This document shows, piece by piece, positions 19,372 through 31,165 of a stretch of 64,000 bases of DNA. Position numbers and translations under genes: made by a program. This stretch comes from Lamellibrachia columna. Taxonomy: Eukaryota > Annelida > Polychaeta > Sabellida > Siboglinidae. Position 1 is the first letter of the stretch; each line of letters opens with the position of its first letter. Where the stretch lies: contig OY759265.1 of NCBI GenBank assembly GCA_963662155.1, forward strand, positions 9,838,193 through 9,902,192, read 5' to 3'. Under the pieces are notes generated by a model. It had not been told where the DNA came from. It did not search any database and saw only the letters and a list, made by a program, of their open reading frames with translations.

Positions 19372-22300
19372 CTAGACATAGTCCTTTGTCCATTGCGGTG
19401 GTTTGACTTCTCGTCCACGTCGGGTGTAAACTCGGTCACTCGTCGATGACGGTTGAGATGTCGGTTGTGTCATCTCAGGTGGTCGCGATGGTTGACTCAT
19501 CTCAGGTGGTCGCGATGGTTGACTCATCTCAGGTGGTCGCGCGATATCTCTAGTTGCCGTGGACGCATCATTGTTCGGAGCTGTCGCTTGCATTGTACGA
19601 AACAGCTCGCGTCGTGCCATTGGTAAGCCATAGTTGCGGTTCATGTGCATCCGATTGCGACGGTATCGCGTTCCATCATCAGTCTCTACTTGATATGATC
19701 TTGGTTCAGGCAGGTGTTTGCTGACAACTGCTCTTCTCCACTTGCCTTGCAGGTGTACCCTTACTTGATTTCCGGGCTTCAGGATTTTTTTCTCCGGACC
19801 TGCCTTTTTGTCGTGGTAGAACTTGTGATCATTGATTTTCTTTTGCAGTGCCTGCTTGACCATCGCCTGATCATAAGTATGCGGAAAGAGTGCTTTCTCA
19901 GGTGCAGGAATCTTGCTTCTGAGAGTCCTACCTTGCAACAGTTGAGCTGGCGTTAACATTCCGTTTGTTATTGGAGTGTTTCTGATTTCTTGAAGTCCCA
20001 AATGATACGATGTTCGTTCAGCACTCGACTTCTTGATCAGGTTCTTAGCGACTTGAACCATTCTCTCTGCTTGTCCATTTGCCCGTGCATATGTAGGACT
20101 TGATGTCCTGTGGACAATTCCCAAACTTTGCATAAACAACCTGAACTCCCAGCTGCCAAATTGAGGGCCATTATCTGATACCAGCTCCTCCGGTATTCCA
20201 AAATCTGCTAACTGTCTCTGGAGTGCCTCGATGACATCTGCGCTCTTCGTTGCTTTCAGTTCAGTGATGTTGATCCATTTGCAGTAGTAATCGACACTCA
20301 CTATATAGTCTTTTCCACCAACCGTGAACAGGTCGGCTGCTATCTTCTGTTGCGGATAAGCAGGCACTTCTTGAGGCATTAGTGGCTCATGTCGATTTGT
20401 TGATCTGTTCTCTTGACAGATGTCGCATGTTTCAATCAGATCAGCTATTTGCTTCTGCATCCCCGGCCAGTACAGTGACGTCTTCGCTCTCTCTACTGTT
20501 TTGACAATGCCTTGATGTGCCGTGTGGAGATCTTTCAGAATGGTTGATCTCATGCATGTTGGTACAATCAAGCGCTCGCTTTTGAAGAGCAGTCCGTCAC
20601 ATTCACTGATCTCAGTGCGAACGTCCCAGTATGGTTTGCTACTTGAAGTGCAGTGTTTCCTCGCACTCGGCCATCCCTTCCTCACATGCACCAGGAGATC
20701 TTGCAACTGTGGGTCTTGCCGTGTTGCATCTTTATATGTCTTTCTGGACTTCTCTGAATGGATTATGATGGCACAAATGTCCTTCAGTGGATCATCTTCT
20801 TCTTCTCGCTCGTCATGTCTGGATTGTCGTTCTAGCTGACATGTGCGACTCAGCGTATCTGCAATGTACAGATCTTTTCCTGGCTTATAGACCAGCTTGA
20901 AGTCATACCTCTGTAACTTCAGCATCATTCTTTGAATTCGTGGTGAAGCCGTGTCAATTTGTTTGTTGAAGACGCCGATCAATGGTTTGTGATCTGTCTC
21001 CACGGTCACTTTTCTGCCATAGATGTAGCTGTGAAATCTTTCACAACCAAACACTATAGCTTGCAATTCTTTTTCGATTTGTGCATAATTGATCTGTGCC
21101 CCCGTGAGTGCTTTAGCAGCATACTCAACAGGACCTCCTTCTTGGAGCAACGCTGCTCCAAGGCTGGTGCTACTAGCATCAACTGTCAGTGTGATGTCTT
21201 TTCCTGGGTCAAACAAATTGAGTACTGGTGCCTGAGTCACTAGTTCCTTGACTTTTTTGAAAGCTTCTTGTTGTGGTACTTCCCAGAAGAACTGTATGTT
21301 CTTTCTTAGCACTTCTCTCAGTGGTTTTGTCTCTTCGGAAAGTTTTGGACAAAACTTGCTCAAGTATGTCGCAAATCCGATGAACCTTTGTATATCCTTC
21401 TTTGTTTGTGGCGTTGTCATTTCAACAACGGATTGGACCCGATCCCGACTAGGTGCCAGTCCTTTGCTCAATTCATGACCAATGAACTTTACTGTCGGCT
21501 GTGAGATTTTGCATTTGTCCTTATTGAGGGTAAGTTTTTCTTCCCTGCATTTCTGAAGAACTTTTCTAAGTCTTTCATCATGTTCTGCCTGATCTCTTCC
21601 CCAGACCAGAATATCATCAATGTAGCATTCAACCAGTTCAATGCTATCAAACATCTGACTGATCGCTTTGTGCATCACTTCAGGTGCAGACTTCACTCCA
21701 AATGGCAACCTAAGGTACCTGTACCTGCCATATGCAGTAATGAATGTCGTGTAATAGCTGCTTTGTTCTTCTAGCTCAATCTGGTGAAACCCTGCAGTTG
21801 CATCAAGTGTCGAGTACACTTTTGCTCCACTGATTCTCGCAAATATGTCTGACGCTACTGGCAGCGCATAATGCTCTCTCATGATTGCTTCGTTTAACTT
21901 CTGCGGATCCAGGCAAATTCTGAGTTGCTTGTTGGGTTTCAGTACGTTGACAATTGGATTCACCCATTCAGTCGGTTCTTCAACTTTCGCAATGATGTGT
22001 TCTGCTTCTAGGCGATCTAGTTCCTCCTTCAATTTCTCTCTGAGTGCGTGTGGAACTTGTCTCGGTGCACAAATTGTCGGCTGCGCTCCTTCCTTCAATC
22101 TGATGGTGTGTTTCATGCTGAGTTTACCTGTGCCTTCAAACACATCTGCGTATTCTTCTTTCAGTGTCTTTTCTTTTACTTCATCTGCTCTGACAACCAA
22201 CCCCATCAGTTCACTTGACACCAGACCTAGAAGTGGCGAAACGTTTCCTTTCACAACTTGAAATGGGAGACAGTGTTTCTGCCCCCGATGTGTAACGTCA

Positions 22301-22791
22301 AGTTGATCCATCCCAACAACCTCAATGTGGTGTCCACTGTAGGATGTTAGTTTGACACTGGATGGTTTTAGCTTGGTTGTTTCACCTTTCATCTGTCTAT
22401 ACATGTCCAGGGGAATCACATTGCATTGAGCCCCAGTGTCTACTTTGAAACGTGCATCTCTCTCATTGGGCATCGTAAGTGCAATTATCCAGTCTTTTGA
22501 ATCGTTTTGCGTTAGTATGTTGATCCAATATGTCTTTGACACTTCATTCACTTGTTTGCTTTTGCAGACTTTGGAGAAATGGTTCCGTTTCCCACACAAG
22601 TTACATGTTTTGCCATAGGCAGGACACATTCTAGGCTTATGGCTTGTTCCGCAGTATCGACAGTTTTGAGATGCATACTGGTGCCACAAAGACCGCGAGG
22701 GGGCGCCTCTAAGGCCACTCGGTTGTGGTCCGCTCTTCCCCCTTGAGTATACGTTAGCACCAGCCGACCTCTTACTGTCCTTATACTTCAC
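19372..22791 (-). CDS. Ty3/gypsy pol polyprotein (protease-RT-RNase H-integrase)
   Basis: The 1139-aa frame is open further upstream to about 22853. It starts at a non-ATG codon in this reading, so it was probably made by fusion or frameshift from gag. A CX2CX3HX4C motif (residues 44-56) and a zinc knuckle CX2CX4HX4C (63-76) are the nucleocapsid end of gag. The protease DTGA is at 118-121. The RT has STLDATAGFHQI (D329), LPFGVKSAP and YIDD at 389-392. RNase H has D537, E574 and D599. The integrase zinc finger is H755, H758, C788, C791, and the D,D,E triad is D819, D872, E908. The tail has three RPPEMSQPS repeats. The frame is uninterrupted and all catalytic residues are present, so the insertion is young even though its 5' part is absent. 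Confidence 0.92.
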   Translation of the reverse strand: MKYKDSKRSAGANVYSRGKSGPQPSGLRGAPSRSLWHQYASQNCRYCGTSHKPRMCPAYGKTCNLCGKRNHFSKVCKSKQVNEVSKTYWINILTQNDSKDWIIALTMPNERDARFKVDTGAQCNVIPLDMYRQMKGETTKLKPSSVKLTSYSGHHIEVVGMDQLDVTHRGQKHCLPFQVVKGNVSPLLGLVSSELMGLVVRADEVKEKTLKEEYADVFEGTGKLSMKHTIRLKEGAQPTICAPRQVPHALREKLKEELDRLEAEHIIAKVEEPTEWVNPIVNVLKPNKQLRICLDPQKLNEAIMREHYALPVASDIFARISGAKVYSTLDATAGFHQIELEEQSSYYTTFITAYGRYRYLRLPFGVKSAPEVMHKAISQMFDSIELVECYIDDILVWGRDQAEHDERLRKVLQKCREEKLTLNKDKCKISQPTVKFIGHELSKGLAPSRDRVQSVVEMTTPQTKKDIQRFIGFATYLSKFCPKLSEETKPLREVLRKNIQFFWEVPQQEAFKKVKELVTQAPVLNLFDPGKDITLTVDASSTSLGAALLQEGGPVEYAAKALTGAQINYAQIEKELQAIVFGCERFHSYIYGRKVTVETDHKPLIGVFNKQIDTASPRIQRMMLKLQRYDFKLVYKPGKDLYIADTLSRTCQLERQSRHDEREEEDDPLKDICAIIIHSEKSRKTYKDATRQDPQLQDLLVHVRKGWPSARKHCTSSSKPYWDVRTEISECDGLLFKSERLIVPTCMRSTILKDLHTAHQGIVKTVERAKTSLYWPGMQKQIADLIETCDICQENRSTNRHEPLMPQEVPAYPQQKIAADLFTVGGKDYIVSVDYYCKWINITELKATKSADVIEALQRQLADFGIPEELVSDNGPQFGSWEFRLFMQSLGIVHRTSSPTYARANGQAERMVQVAKNLIKKSSAERTSYHLGLQEIRNTPITNGMLTPAQLLQGRTLRSKIPAPEKALFPHTYDQAMVKQALQKKINDHKFYHDKKAGPEKKILKPGNQVRVHLQGKWRRAVVSKHLPEPRSYQVETDDGTRYRRNRMHMNRNYGLPMARRELFRTMQATAPNNDASTATRDIARPPEMSQPSRPPEMSQPSRPPEMTQPTSQPSSTSDRVYTRRGREVKPPQWTKDYV

Positions 22792-22856
22792 ATAATTGAC
22801 CTCTGTTCTAGGTGCAACCTGATTGTTGGAAATTTTGCTGCAACCATTGTATTAAT

Positions 22857-23600
22857 TTCTAGTGTGAAATTATTTCGTGAAGCGCACAATTGTTTTCAGT
22901 TAACTTGAAATCGACAAAAAAGTGTTTGTATCAGATTTTGACAAAGAAACGTGAAAACATGCTAGGCGAATTGCAGTGCAAAACTGAGATGTCTGAAAGC
23001 CGACATTGACACCTGGATGTGTACAAGGCACTGTCTGGCATTCTGCGTCTTGACGCCAAGTGATTGTCGAAGTCATATAAGCATATTCTACATACACAAT
23101 TTGTGTACTATTTTCTGCTCATTGTGTAGAATATGCCTGATAAAATATGCTATGATCAGAGTGATGTAAAGTGCTGTGTAAAGAAACTTTTACAATGTTG
23201 TGTAAAAATATGTTCCGTACAATATCTGCAGAAGATGTGATGTTATGATAAATTTAAGTATATGTATGATTGTATCGTGCAATTTGTATTGAGGCTGTCA
23301 TCTGTATTAATGGTATTAATGATTCCAGTAAGTTAAGTACAGGAAGTACACGTAGGCCTATCTACTAATATTTAACAGTATTATTTAGAATGTGGTGGTG
23401 CAATTTTTTATTTACGCAAGTCAGTCATTAGCATGTTCTATGTACACAACTTGTGTATTATTTTCTGCTCATTGTATAGAATATACCTGAACAAAATGCT
23501 ATGATCAGATGTTTTTTGTAAAGTGCTGTGTAAAGAAACTTGTTTATCTTTCTATTTACATTTATATACACCTGTACACGTTTTATATTTATTGAGTTCC
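22857..23600. repeat. diverged direct repeat of about 110 bp in AT-rich DNA
   Basis: Segments 23084-23192 and 23434-23541 are similar: TTTTCTGCTCATTGT, TAGAATAT, ATGCTATGATCAGA and GTAAAGTGCTGTGTAAAGAA occur in both in the same order. The rest of the stretch shows nothing recognisable, and no gag or LTR of the neighbouring gypsy element. Confidence 0.7.
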
Positions 23601-23783
23601 ATGCATGTATGTATGTTCTACAAATGTTTAACATTTGGTGATTTCTATGGAGATATGTATCTACTGCTGTTTCATACTGTATAATGTTTATAAGTTAATA
23701 AAACTACTGTGATGTTTTACTACAGTACTGCCTTGCATTTAATCAATGTTGTTATACCAGTACATAGATTATATACATATATA

Positions 23784-23829
<46 letters not shown>

Positions 23830-24178
23830 GAAAGCTATACACATGTCTATAGTGTGATCAAACAAGTAATTGTAACACAATTCCAGATATACTATTTTAT
23901 TAATTACTGAGACGTGATATTAATCTACCTTACTCCAAACGAAGTATCTAGCATGTAAACTAGTACATAAAATTATTGATTTGGTATTGATTTAAATGCA
24001 TGTATGTATGTTCTACAAATGTTTAACATTTGGTGATTTCTATGGAGATATGTATCTACTGCTGTTTCATACTGTATAATGTTTATAAGTTAATAAAACT
24101 ACTGTGATGTTTTACTACAGTACTGCCTTGCATTTAATCAATGTTGTTATACCAGTACATAGATTATATACATATATA

Positions 24179-24248
<70 letters not shown>

Positions 24249-24415
24249 GAAAGCTATACACATGTCTATAGTGTGATCAAACAAGTAATTGTAACACAAT
24301 TCCAGATATACTATTTTATTAATTACTGAGACGTGATATTAATCTACCTTACTCCAAACGAAGTATCTAGCATGTAAACTAGTACATAAAATTATTGATT
24401 TGGTATTGATTTAAA
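23601..24415. repeat. tandem duplication, two units of about 395 and 420 bp
   Basis: The unit begins at ATGCATGTATGTATG (23601 and 23996) and ends at GATTTAAAT. Outside an internal (TA)n tract, which is about 25 bases longer in unit 2, the two units appear identical to the eye. The unit contains no gene. It is either a very recent duplication or an assembly duplication of two alleles. Confidence 0.9.
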
Positions 24416-24800
24416 TAACAAAAGTGAATGTGTGTGAAAAGGCTAAGTCCAGGACGACTACTGCTCCATACAGTAGTTAGTGGATTGGTTATATGCAATA
24501 AACGCAGACGCCAAGGGCTGTTATTATGACATGAGGCCGGGTGTCACGCAGGCCGGATGTCACGCTAATCACCCCTGCGGACAACTAACATTTTACATCG
24601 GCAGACACGATCCTTAAACGAAGGCCATCCTTAAAATGGCTAAATACACAACAAATGGAGTGATCCACTATAGCTCGTTTACCACGTAGCTCTGCCGCTG
24701 AGCATAGAGATCACTATAATAATAATTTTATTTATCAGCGAAACATCGTTAATCATGCATTATTGCCCAGATCTTTGCTAACTAGCGCGCACCTTCCTGA

Positions 24801-24966
24801 ATCGACTGTCGGTACACTACTCAATAGCCGTGCCTTAATTAATTGACTGTCGGTGCAATAGCCGTGCGTTAATGAACCGACTGTCGGTGCAATAGCCGTG
24901 CGTTAATGGACCGACTGTCGGTGCAATAGTCGTGCGTTAATGGACCGACTGTCGGTGCAATATCCA
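24801..24966. repeat. 34-bp minisatellite with an internal palindrome
   Basis: About five units carry the core CCGACTGTCGGTGCAATA followed by GCCGTGCGTTAATG. Each unit has the 11-base near-palindrome CCGACTGTCGG. The first unit is longer and more diverged. The array lies in otherwise unassigned DNA. Confidence 0.88.
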
Positions 24967-26734
24967 CGGCCAATAACAACGATCCGCCCAAACAAACTGG
25001 ATTCTATCTTCATATACAGGTATCCTTCCGTCCTGACACGTGCATTTACTGCCAAGTAACACAATAAATTTTACCCTGTGCACGACAGAAGTGTCTAGTC
25101 TGCAAATGTGCCCTTTTCCTTGTTAATTTTTTCAGCATGCAAAAATCCTCAAAAAGTGGGTATAATCTAAAAATCATTGCCATTGGCACTATTCAAGTCA
25201 TCAACTCGGAAGTAAAATAATAATCGATTACCAATTATTGGCATTGCGATAACGAGCCAAATAGTTATTAATAACGTTGCAAAACATATAGAAAAAACAA
25301 GTTGGTCATATCATTAAATGCGACATGGTCACCGATAGGGTATAATGGTTGGTAAATCATAATGGTCAATGTCCTATGGTCAATAACTTACAATGTCCTA
25401 CTACTACCAACTACCCTGAATATGATTGAACATTATGCATAACTTTACTTATTCACACAGAGAAGTTCACGTTTTTATTTAATTTGTGTGAATGTGTACG
25501 TGCGCATGTACAGAAGGGTGCAAGCATGCACACAAACAATTGTGTACAAATAAAAATTATACTAGACTGCGTAGTCCAGACAAACTCCTTGACAGAAAGG
25601 TGTTAATGGGTATATTAAAATAATTATTGTTATGGTCTTTATACTTTTCTAAATAACATCAGCAAGTGACATAACATTTAAGCAGGTCGACATATTACTG
25701 TGTAAGGTATAGATCGTTATATCACATGTAACTATTCAATCATTTCATTGGAAAGTTTCCAACTTTTTATATAAATAAAATTGTACTCATAATCATGTAT
25801 GCCTGTTTGTACTGAAATAGGCAAAATTTGCATTTTGTTCAAAGAAGGATTGATACATTTTAAAATGTTGACCTTGGTTAATTGACGATTGATCGTGTAG
25901 TAGCTATGCATGTGTTTGATGTGGCTAAATGTGTTTGTTGATGCAATAAACAACCACCATATACATGGAGGTATAAAATTGTTTTTGGCATTATTAAACA
26001 CACTTGTGAACACCTATTTATTTTAACACTTTCAAAAACTATTATATTATTGCTTGATCTGATTAAGAACACAAATTTATATTAGCTTCATCCAGTATAC
26101 ATCAAAACACGTTGCTTAATAAACAAACCAGTCACTAAGTGATGGTTGACGTCTACTAAACAAACAACTGATATTTTATAACAATCGTTTATTTTGTAAC
26201 AAAGTTTATGTAACCATTATTAAGCCTAATTTTTATATAAATTATGCTTTAATACTCTGTAAGTTTCAGGCGCACTTCATTAATGCACCTACCCAGTAGT
26301 GATGTTGGGAGTATTAGTTGCACACACATACACAGATTACACTGTTCAGTAAAGTCCATGCTTTTACAAACCAGATAATCAGTTTCTCCAGTGATATCAT
26401 CTATATATATATACTTAAGGTTTTGCAAGCACATGACGGTATGTAGTTTTCGTAATAGAAAACAACTTGTCACAGCCACAGTTACACATCATCTGTAGTT
26501 TACATGGATAACAAGTAACTGTTGCTCAGCATCAAAGACAGCTCATAATTGAGTGAAAGATGTAACAGTGATCCATGTTATATCATATTCCTTGTTTAAA
26601 TATTTATAAGTCTGAATGCAAAATATTTCAGTAAAATTATAAAACTGTCTCATTCCATATCTATTCCAGCACCTATCAGTCAGGTTATGATTCATTTGAG
26701 CAGCAACGGGTTCATACCAGATGCATTGAAACCC
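24967..26734. other. unassigned; probably 3' region of the ASB-like gene in part
   Basis: The stretch is AT-rich with no recognisable coding region or repeat. The part near 26200-26734 may be the 3' untranslated region of the minus-strand gene that stops at 26735, but no polyadenylation site can be assigned. Confidence 0.35.
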
Positions 26735-27754
26735 TCAAAATATGTTAAACACAATATACTCATGCACATGCATTGGGATCGGCAGACGGGGAATCAATTG
26801 TAATAAGCTACGTTGCTTGGTGACAACCAGCAACTGCCTACGCACTGCCAGAGTACTCAGGCGCATGAGACTAGGAGGCCGACGTCGTTCTGAGATCATC
26901 CATTCATGCAGCTCTGCATTGGCACTGTGGCCAGTAGTCAGACTGACCATGTGTTCCGGGGTTATGCGTGCGCCTGCAATGACCAGCAACTCACAGAGGT
27001 CAGAGTTAAGGTCCCCGATGGCAATAGCCAATGGATTCAGCCCAGTGTCATTGACCGCGTTCACGTCACTTCCAGCACGGATCAGATACTCAGCCATGTG
27101 TTCGGCACTCAGTAACAAGGCAATCATCAATGCAGTGTTTCCTGTGTCGCTGGTCATGCTTAGGTCAGCGCCCTTCTCCAGCAGTAGCTGCAGGATCTCA
27201 ACACTTTGTGATTCAGTGACAATCTCTAATAGAGCTGTGAACGAGTAATCCCCCCGAACGTCAACATCTGCACCGTGATCAAGCAGGTAGCGGACTATTT
27301 CGATCCGTCCAATGTTGCACGCCCACAACAATGCAGCCATGTCGCAGCCTGGTGGTTCCATCAACGCACCGTTGTCAACTAGCACCCGTGCGATCTCTTC
27401 CTTACCAAGTCTCACTGCTGTGATCAATGGCGTTTCCTTGCGCTTGACAGGGAAGCCGACATATTTTGTATCTTCCGTACTACCGCAGATGTTCACATCA
27501 GTGCCATGTTCGATGAGGACTCGTACTGCCCATACATTGTCGGACTCTACAGCAACTATCAGTGGCGTAGTGCCATTGTTGAGCGGGTGACAGACGTCAA
27601 GTGTCTTGTCGGACAGTATTCGTAGCATGTCCATCTTTCTGAATGACCGGATAGTGTCAAGAAGTTCATTGAACGCATGAGCATGAGTGGGATTATGTTT
27701 ACAGACATCTTCCGTGCATTCTACCTCACGACTTGTGCTGGTGTCTTCTGCCAT
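26735..27754 (-). CDS. ankyrin-repeat and SOCS-box protein (ASB-like)
   Basis: The 339-aa protein is encoded in one exon. About six ankyrin repeats are visible: TPLIVAVESDNVWAVRVLIE (about 62-85), TPLITAVRLGKEEIARVLVD (109-130), AALLWACNIGRIEIVRYLLD (142-162), then repeats starting near 173, 206 and 239. The C-terminal 45 residues form a SOCS box. Its BC-box-like helix is SLMRLSTLAVRRQL and its CUL5-box-like segment IPRLPIPMHVHEYIVF has the LPxP core. This is the ASB family layout, in which ankyrin repeats bind a substrate and the SOCS box recruits Elongin B/C and CUL5-RBX2. The ATG at 27754 lies 14 bases after an acceptor-like CTGTTTTAG, so a 5' untranslated exon is likely. Orthology to a particular ASB is not clear. 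Confidence 0.82.
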   Translation of the reverse strand: MAEDTSTSREVECTEDVCKHNPTHAHAFNELLDTIRSFRKMDMLRILSDKTLDVCHPLNNGTTPLIVAVESDNVWAVRVLIEHGTDVNICGSTEDTKYVGFPVKRKETPLITAVRLGKEEIARVLVDNGALMEPPGCDMAALLWACNIGRIEIVRYLLDHGADVDVRGDYSFTALLEIVTESQSVEILQLLLEKGADLSMTSDTGNTALMIALLLSAEHMAEYLIRAGSDVNAVNDTGLNPLAIAIGDLNSDLCELLVIAGARITPEHMVSLTTGHSANAELHEWMISERRRPPSLMRLSTLAVRRQLLVVTKQRSLLQLIPRLPIPMHVHEYIVFNIF

Positions 27755-27779
27755 CGCTCTTTTGGAGGCTAAAACAGAG

Positions 27780-29320
27780 CACAGTAATTAACTGGTATTG
27801 CTATTGGTATAACTTGTGTAAACTGTATCAGTCAATCTACTTATTACAGAACGACCATGTCAAAACAGTGTTATACGTTGTCGGTGTGATTCGATGTCAG
27901 CAGTAATCCCAGTATACGAACAAAATGTTTTAATTTTGTCTTTGATTATTTTGATAGTACGGCATATTCCCAATTTCATTGGTTTTTTAGTCACATAATC
28001 ACATATCGAATGTCAGTTAGACTGCGCACATGGTTGTTGAGTCGGCTTAGCCTAGCCCTTAGAAAGACACTATTTAAATCGACCCGACTAATCTACCACG
28101 TTACACGTATAATAAAATGGCAATATATGCTGTTGACGTTCTCTTTCGTTATCAATCATCTCCTCCACTTACAGTGTAAGTCTTACATTCACTTTACTGC
28201 TTATGCTTCATGCTGCAGATGACGCATGTACGCTGTAAAGTGACAAACCCTTTCCACAATGCTAGCTGTTGTTATGTTATTTCCCCGTATTATCGCCCCA
28301 GCAACTTTGTTCACTGATTTACTTATGATAACTCAATGTTGTTTACCATAAACATTTCATTGCAACATACGTACAGTTGTGCGCATGCGTACAGAGTGCG
28401 AACCGGTTAGTGTCAAATTATCCGGTAGATGGTGCTACACACTGAGTTCTGCCGAGGCTGATTTGATAAACTTTATGTCGGCTTTTATCGTTATATACGT
28501 TTACACTCAGTGTAATCAATGGCGTTGATGCAGAAGCGAAGTATAAATACAGCAGTAAGGTAAGCTGCATGTGACATGTGCATAGTTACTTCAGGTAATA
28601 TTTGTCTGTTTGATTTGTCTACTAACACTTGTCTGTAGTACTGACTACTGTACTCGTCTCTTGGACTAGGTTTGTTTTGACACTTTGACTTTGTTGATGC
28701 AGTTACCAAGGACAAATTAAGTCCAAGTTAGAGTCAGTCAGGTGTGAAATATTTACACGTAATGCTCAAAGCCATTTCAATACATCAAATTCTGGATGGT
28801 TTAAAACATATAATTAAACATGACTTCATAAACGTTTAAGTTCAGTTAAAGACATCACATTAAAATGTTAATGATTTTTTTATGTATTAAAATTTATTTT
28901 ATGAAAATTAAAAAGATGTTTACTTTCACTAATCTAGTCTGATGTTGTCCTCATTATGAGTTATGACATTAGTGCATTTCATCAAGTTTTATTCTGTGTA
29001 TATATATGTGTATGCACATGTATGTGTGCGTACATGCATACTCGATCAATTCAATTCAGTGTCTTTATTCTGGACTCAACAGAGCACATAATATATATAC
29101 ATCATACATGCGACCCGAGTTCCATATGTTATTGCACAAAATAAAAGTAGCCATTAAAATAATACACAGTAATGATCGAGCTGCAGTAAACAATAATATA
29201 CAGTTGTTTCTGTCAGTGACTGTCACATAATTATATAACAGCATGTACTAATGTTTGCAAATTCTTGATGAAAAATGCAAGCCAGTGACTAATATATCCC
29301 TTATAATATAATTAGATGAA
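27780..29320. other. 5' region of the ASB-like gene and unassigned DNA
   Basis: No second coding exon is seen. GCGCATGCGTAC at 28382-28393 resembles an NRF1 site and could belong to a promoter for the minus-strand gene about 630 bases downstream. No mobile element is recognised. Confidence 0.35.
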
Positions 29321-29329
29321 CTATCTAAT

Positions 29330-31165
29330 GTACGCATAAATATATATACAGTACTAAGTTTGTAATTACAGATTTACAAAATTGTACATCAAACAGAGTG
29401 CACAAAAAACTGGTTCTTTCATATTTAGATAAACCAAGAAATAATTTAAAAATATTATGATATGCAGTGTATAATCTATTTATAGTAGACTTTTGTAATT
29501 CCACCATAACTGAACAGAATACATTGGTGAACAATTAATATGTATGGAACAGTGTAAGCTTCACATCTATGGAACACATGTAAAATTTACATACAATAAT
29601 ATTGCCTTGCACAAATAAAGTTCTACATAGTTTGTTGATATCCACATCATCAGAAAGATTCTCGGTGATATAATGCCCAATATATTTATGTGTATCTACC
29701 ACATTAAGAATAAACTCATTCAACTTAAAGTCAAGAATAGTGCACCCTTTCAAGATTTTTGATCTGAATATCATGATAGCACTCTTTAAATGTTTGCATT
29801 ATATTTAACATAGTGACTTATTCCAAATTTCTCACATTTATGCAATAATTGACATAGTCCAGCTAAAGATGGTGATATCAATATTAAGTCATCAGCGCAC
29901 ATTATGTGATTAATCAAATGTCCATTCACATTACAACCAACATTACACAGTTTAAGTTGTTCATTCAATTTGTCTACATAGACATTGAATAAGTAAGAGG
30001 ATAGTGTCCGCCCTTGTCTATCACCATTAGTTACTTTGAATTTCACAGAATATACATCACCCCACCTAATACACATGGTCTGGTTTTTATACCAGTAAGT
30101 TAATACACGTAATATATATCCTGGGACACCTCTTTCACTGAGTTTCTTGAACAGTGTTCTGTTGTTCACTCTGTCAAATGTCTTACTGGCATCAAGAAAA
30201 CATACAAATACGCTACTGTTAAGTGATCTATATAAATCAATAACTTCTTTTAATACATATATACACTGATCAGTTCCATGTTTCTTCTTAAAACCAAACT
30301 AATTCGGATTAGTATCCATGTACATTTCAATTCTGTCTAAAATAATTATTTCAATAAGTTTGCTAAACACACTAGCTAACTCCATTGGATGATAATTATC
30401 TTTAGATTAAATTTTACCAGCTTTATTTTTAATTACTGGTACAAGTACAACTGACAGCATGGACTCCGACAGAAATCCATGAGCTACACAGCTAGTAAAA
30501 CACATACTTAACAATGGCACAAGTATGTTGGATGCATATTTTATATGCTCTGAATACACACCATTAGATCCACATGCTTTATTAACATCAAGCTTTTTAA
30601 TCACATGTGTTACTTCCAGTTCCAATCACTAATAGTAGCATAGCAAGTATTGTCCAGTTCATCAGTAATTGCCTTGATAACACCAAGCTTTTCTAAATAG
30701 GAAGGTTCATTATCACTGCATTGATACAGCATATATACATTAAATATTACACATTTCTTTGTCCCTATTATAATTTCAGCTGTGACACACCAGTTAAGAT
30801 CTAGGTCTAGAGGTTTAATGTATTTTTCAAATTTAACATTCCACATTATTGTAATTCCCCCCTGGGGAGTGACCATGGAATAATCCATCTGAGTAGTCTG
30901 TTGTTAACACGCTAATCCATGAAATGATTCATGCAGGTTGTTAATAACTTTTAAATCCTGGTTTGTGAACCAAGTTTCTTGAGAACACACCAATTCATTG
31001 TCTTTAAACAAATGCTGAATATCTGGCCATAAGACTAATTTCTCCCTACTATTCATGAGCATTGTTAATTTAACCTTAAATTCTCCCTGTTCTGTCTGAT
31101 TTTCTGCCATTTTGCCACCCAGTGGATGCCATTTGTCATTTAGTTGATGCCATTTTGTCATCTAG
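29330..31165 (-). mobile_element. decayed non-LTR retrotransposon (endonuclease and RT relic)
   Basis: Read on the minus strand, about 31161-30610 carries endonuclease remnants (ELVCSQETWF, GGITIMWNVKFE, CVIFNVYMLYQ). Then 30625-29786 is an RT with VLVPVIKNKAGKI, FGFKKKHGTDQCIYVLKE, VFVCFLDASKTFDRVNNRTL, VTNGDRQGRTLSSYLFNVY and MCADDLILISP (YADD changed to CADD). The segment 29774-29535 still shows FILNVVDTHKYIGHYI. Stops and frameshifts separate the parts. About half of the region between endonuclease and RT is deleted at about 30610. The clade is not settled; it is distinct from the other families in the window. Confidence 0.75.

Larger units (their letters stand above)
19169..22856 (-). 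mobile_element. Ty3/gypsy LTR retrotransposon, gag and 5' LTR missing
   Basis: On the minus strand the order is a short nucleocapsid-like region, protease, RT, RNase H, integrase, polypurine tract AAAAAAGGGAGA and the 3' LTR (19312 to 19169). No gag matrix/capsid coding, primer-binding site or second LTR is recognisable between 22856 and 23600. The pol frame closes upstream at a stop near 22855. It is therefore a 5'-truncated insertion, or the 5' part has been deleted. It lies just downstream of the Ig exon. Confidence 0.88.

Noticed and set aside
22436..22746. Small plus-strand frames across the gypsy element
   Set aside because: They are antisense to the uninterrupted pol frame.
26742..27590. 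Open frames of 168 and 92 codons on the plus strand
   Set aside because: Antisense shadows of the ankyrin/SOCS-box gene.
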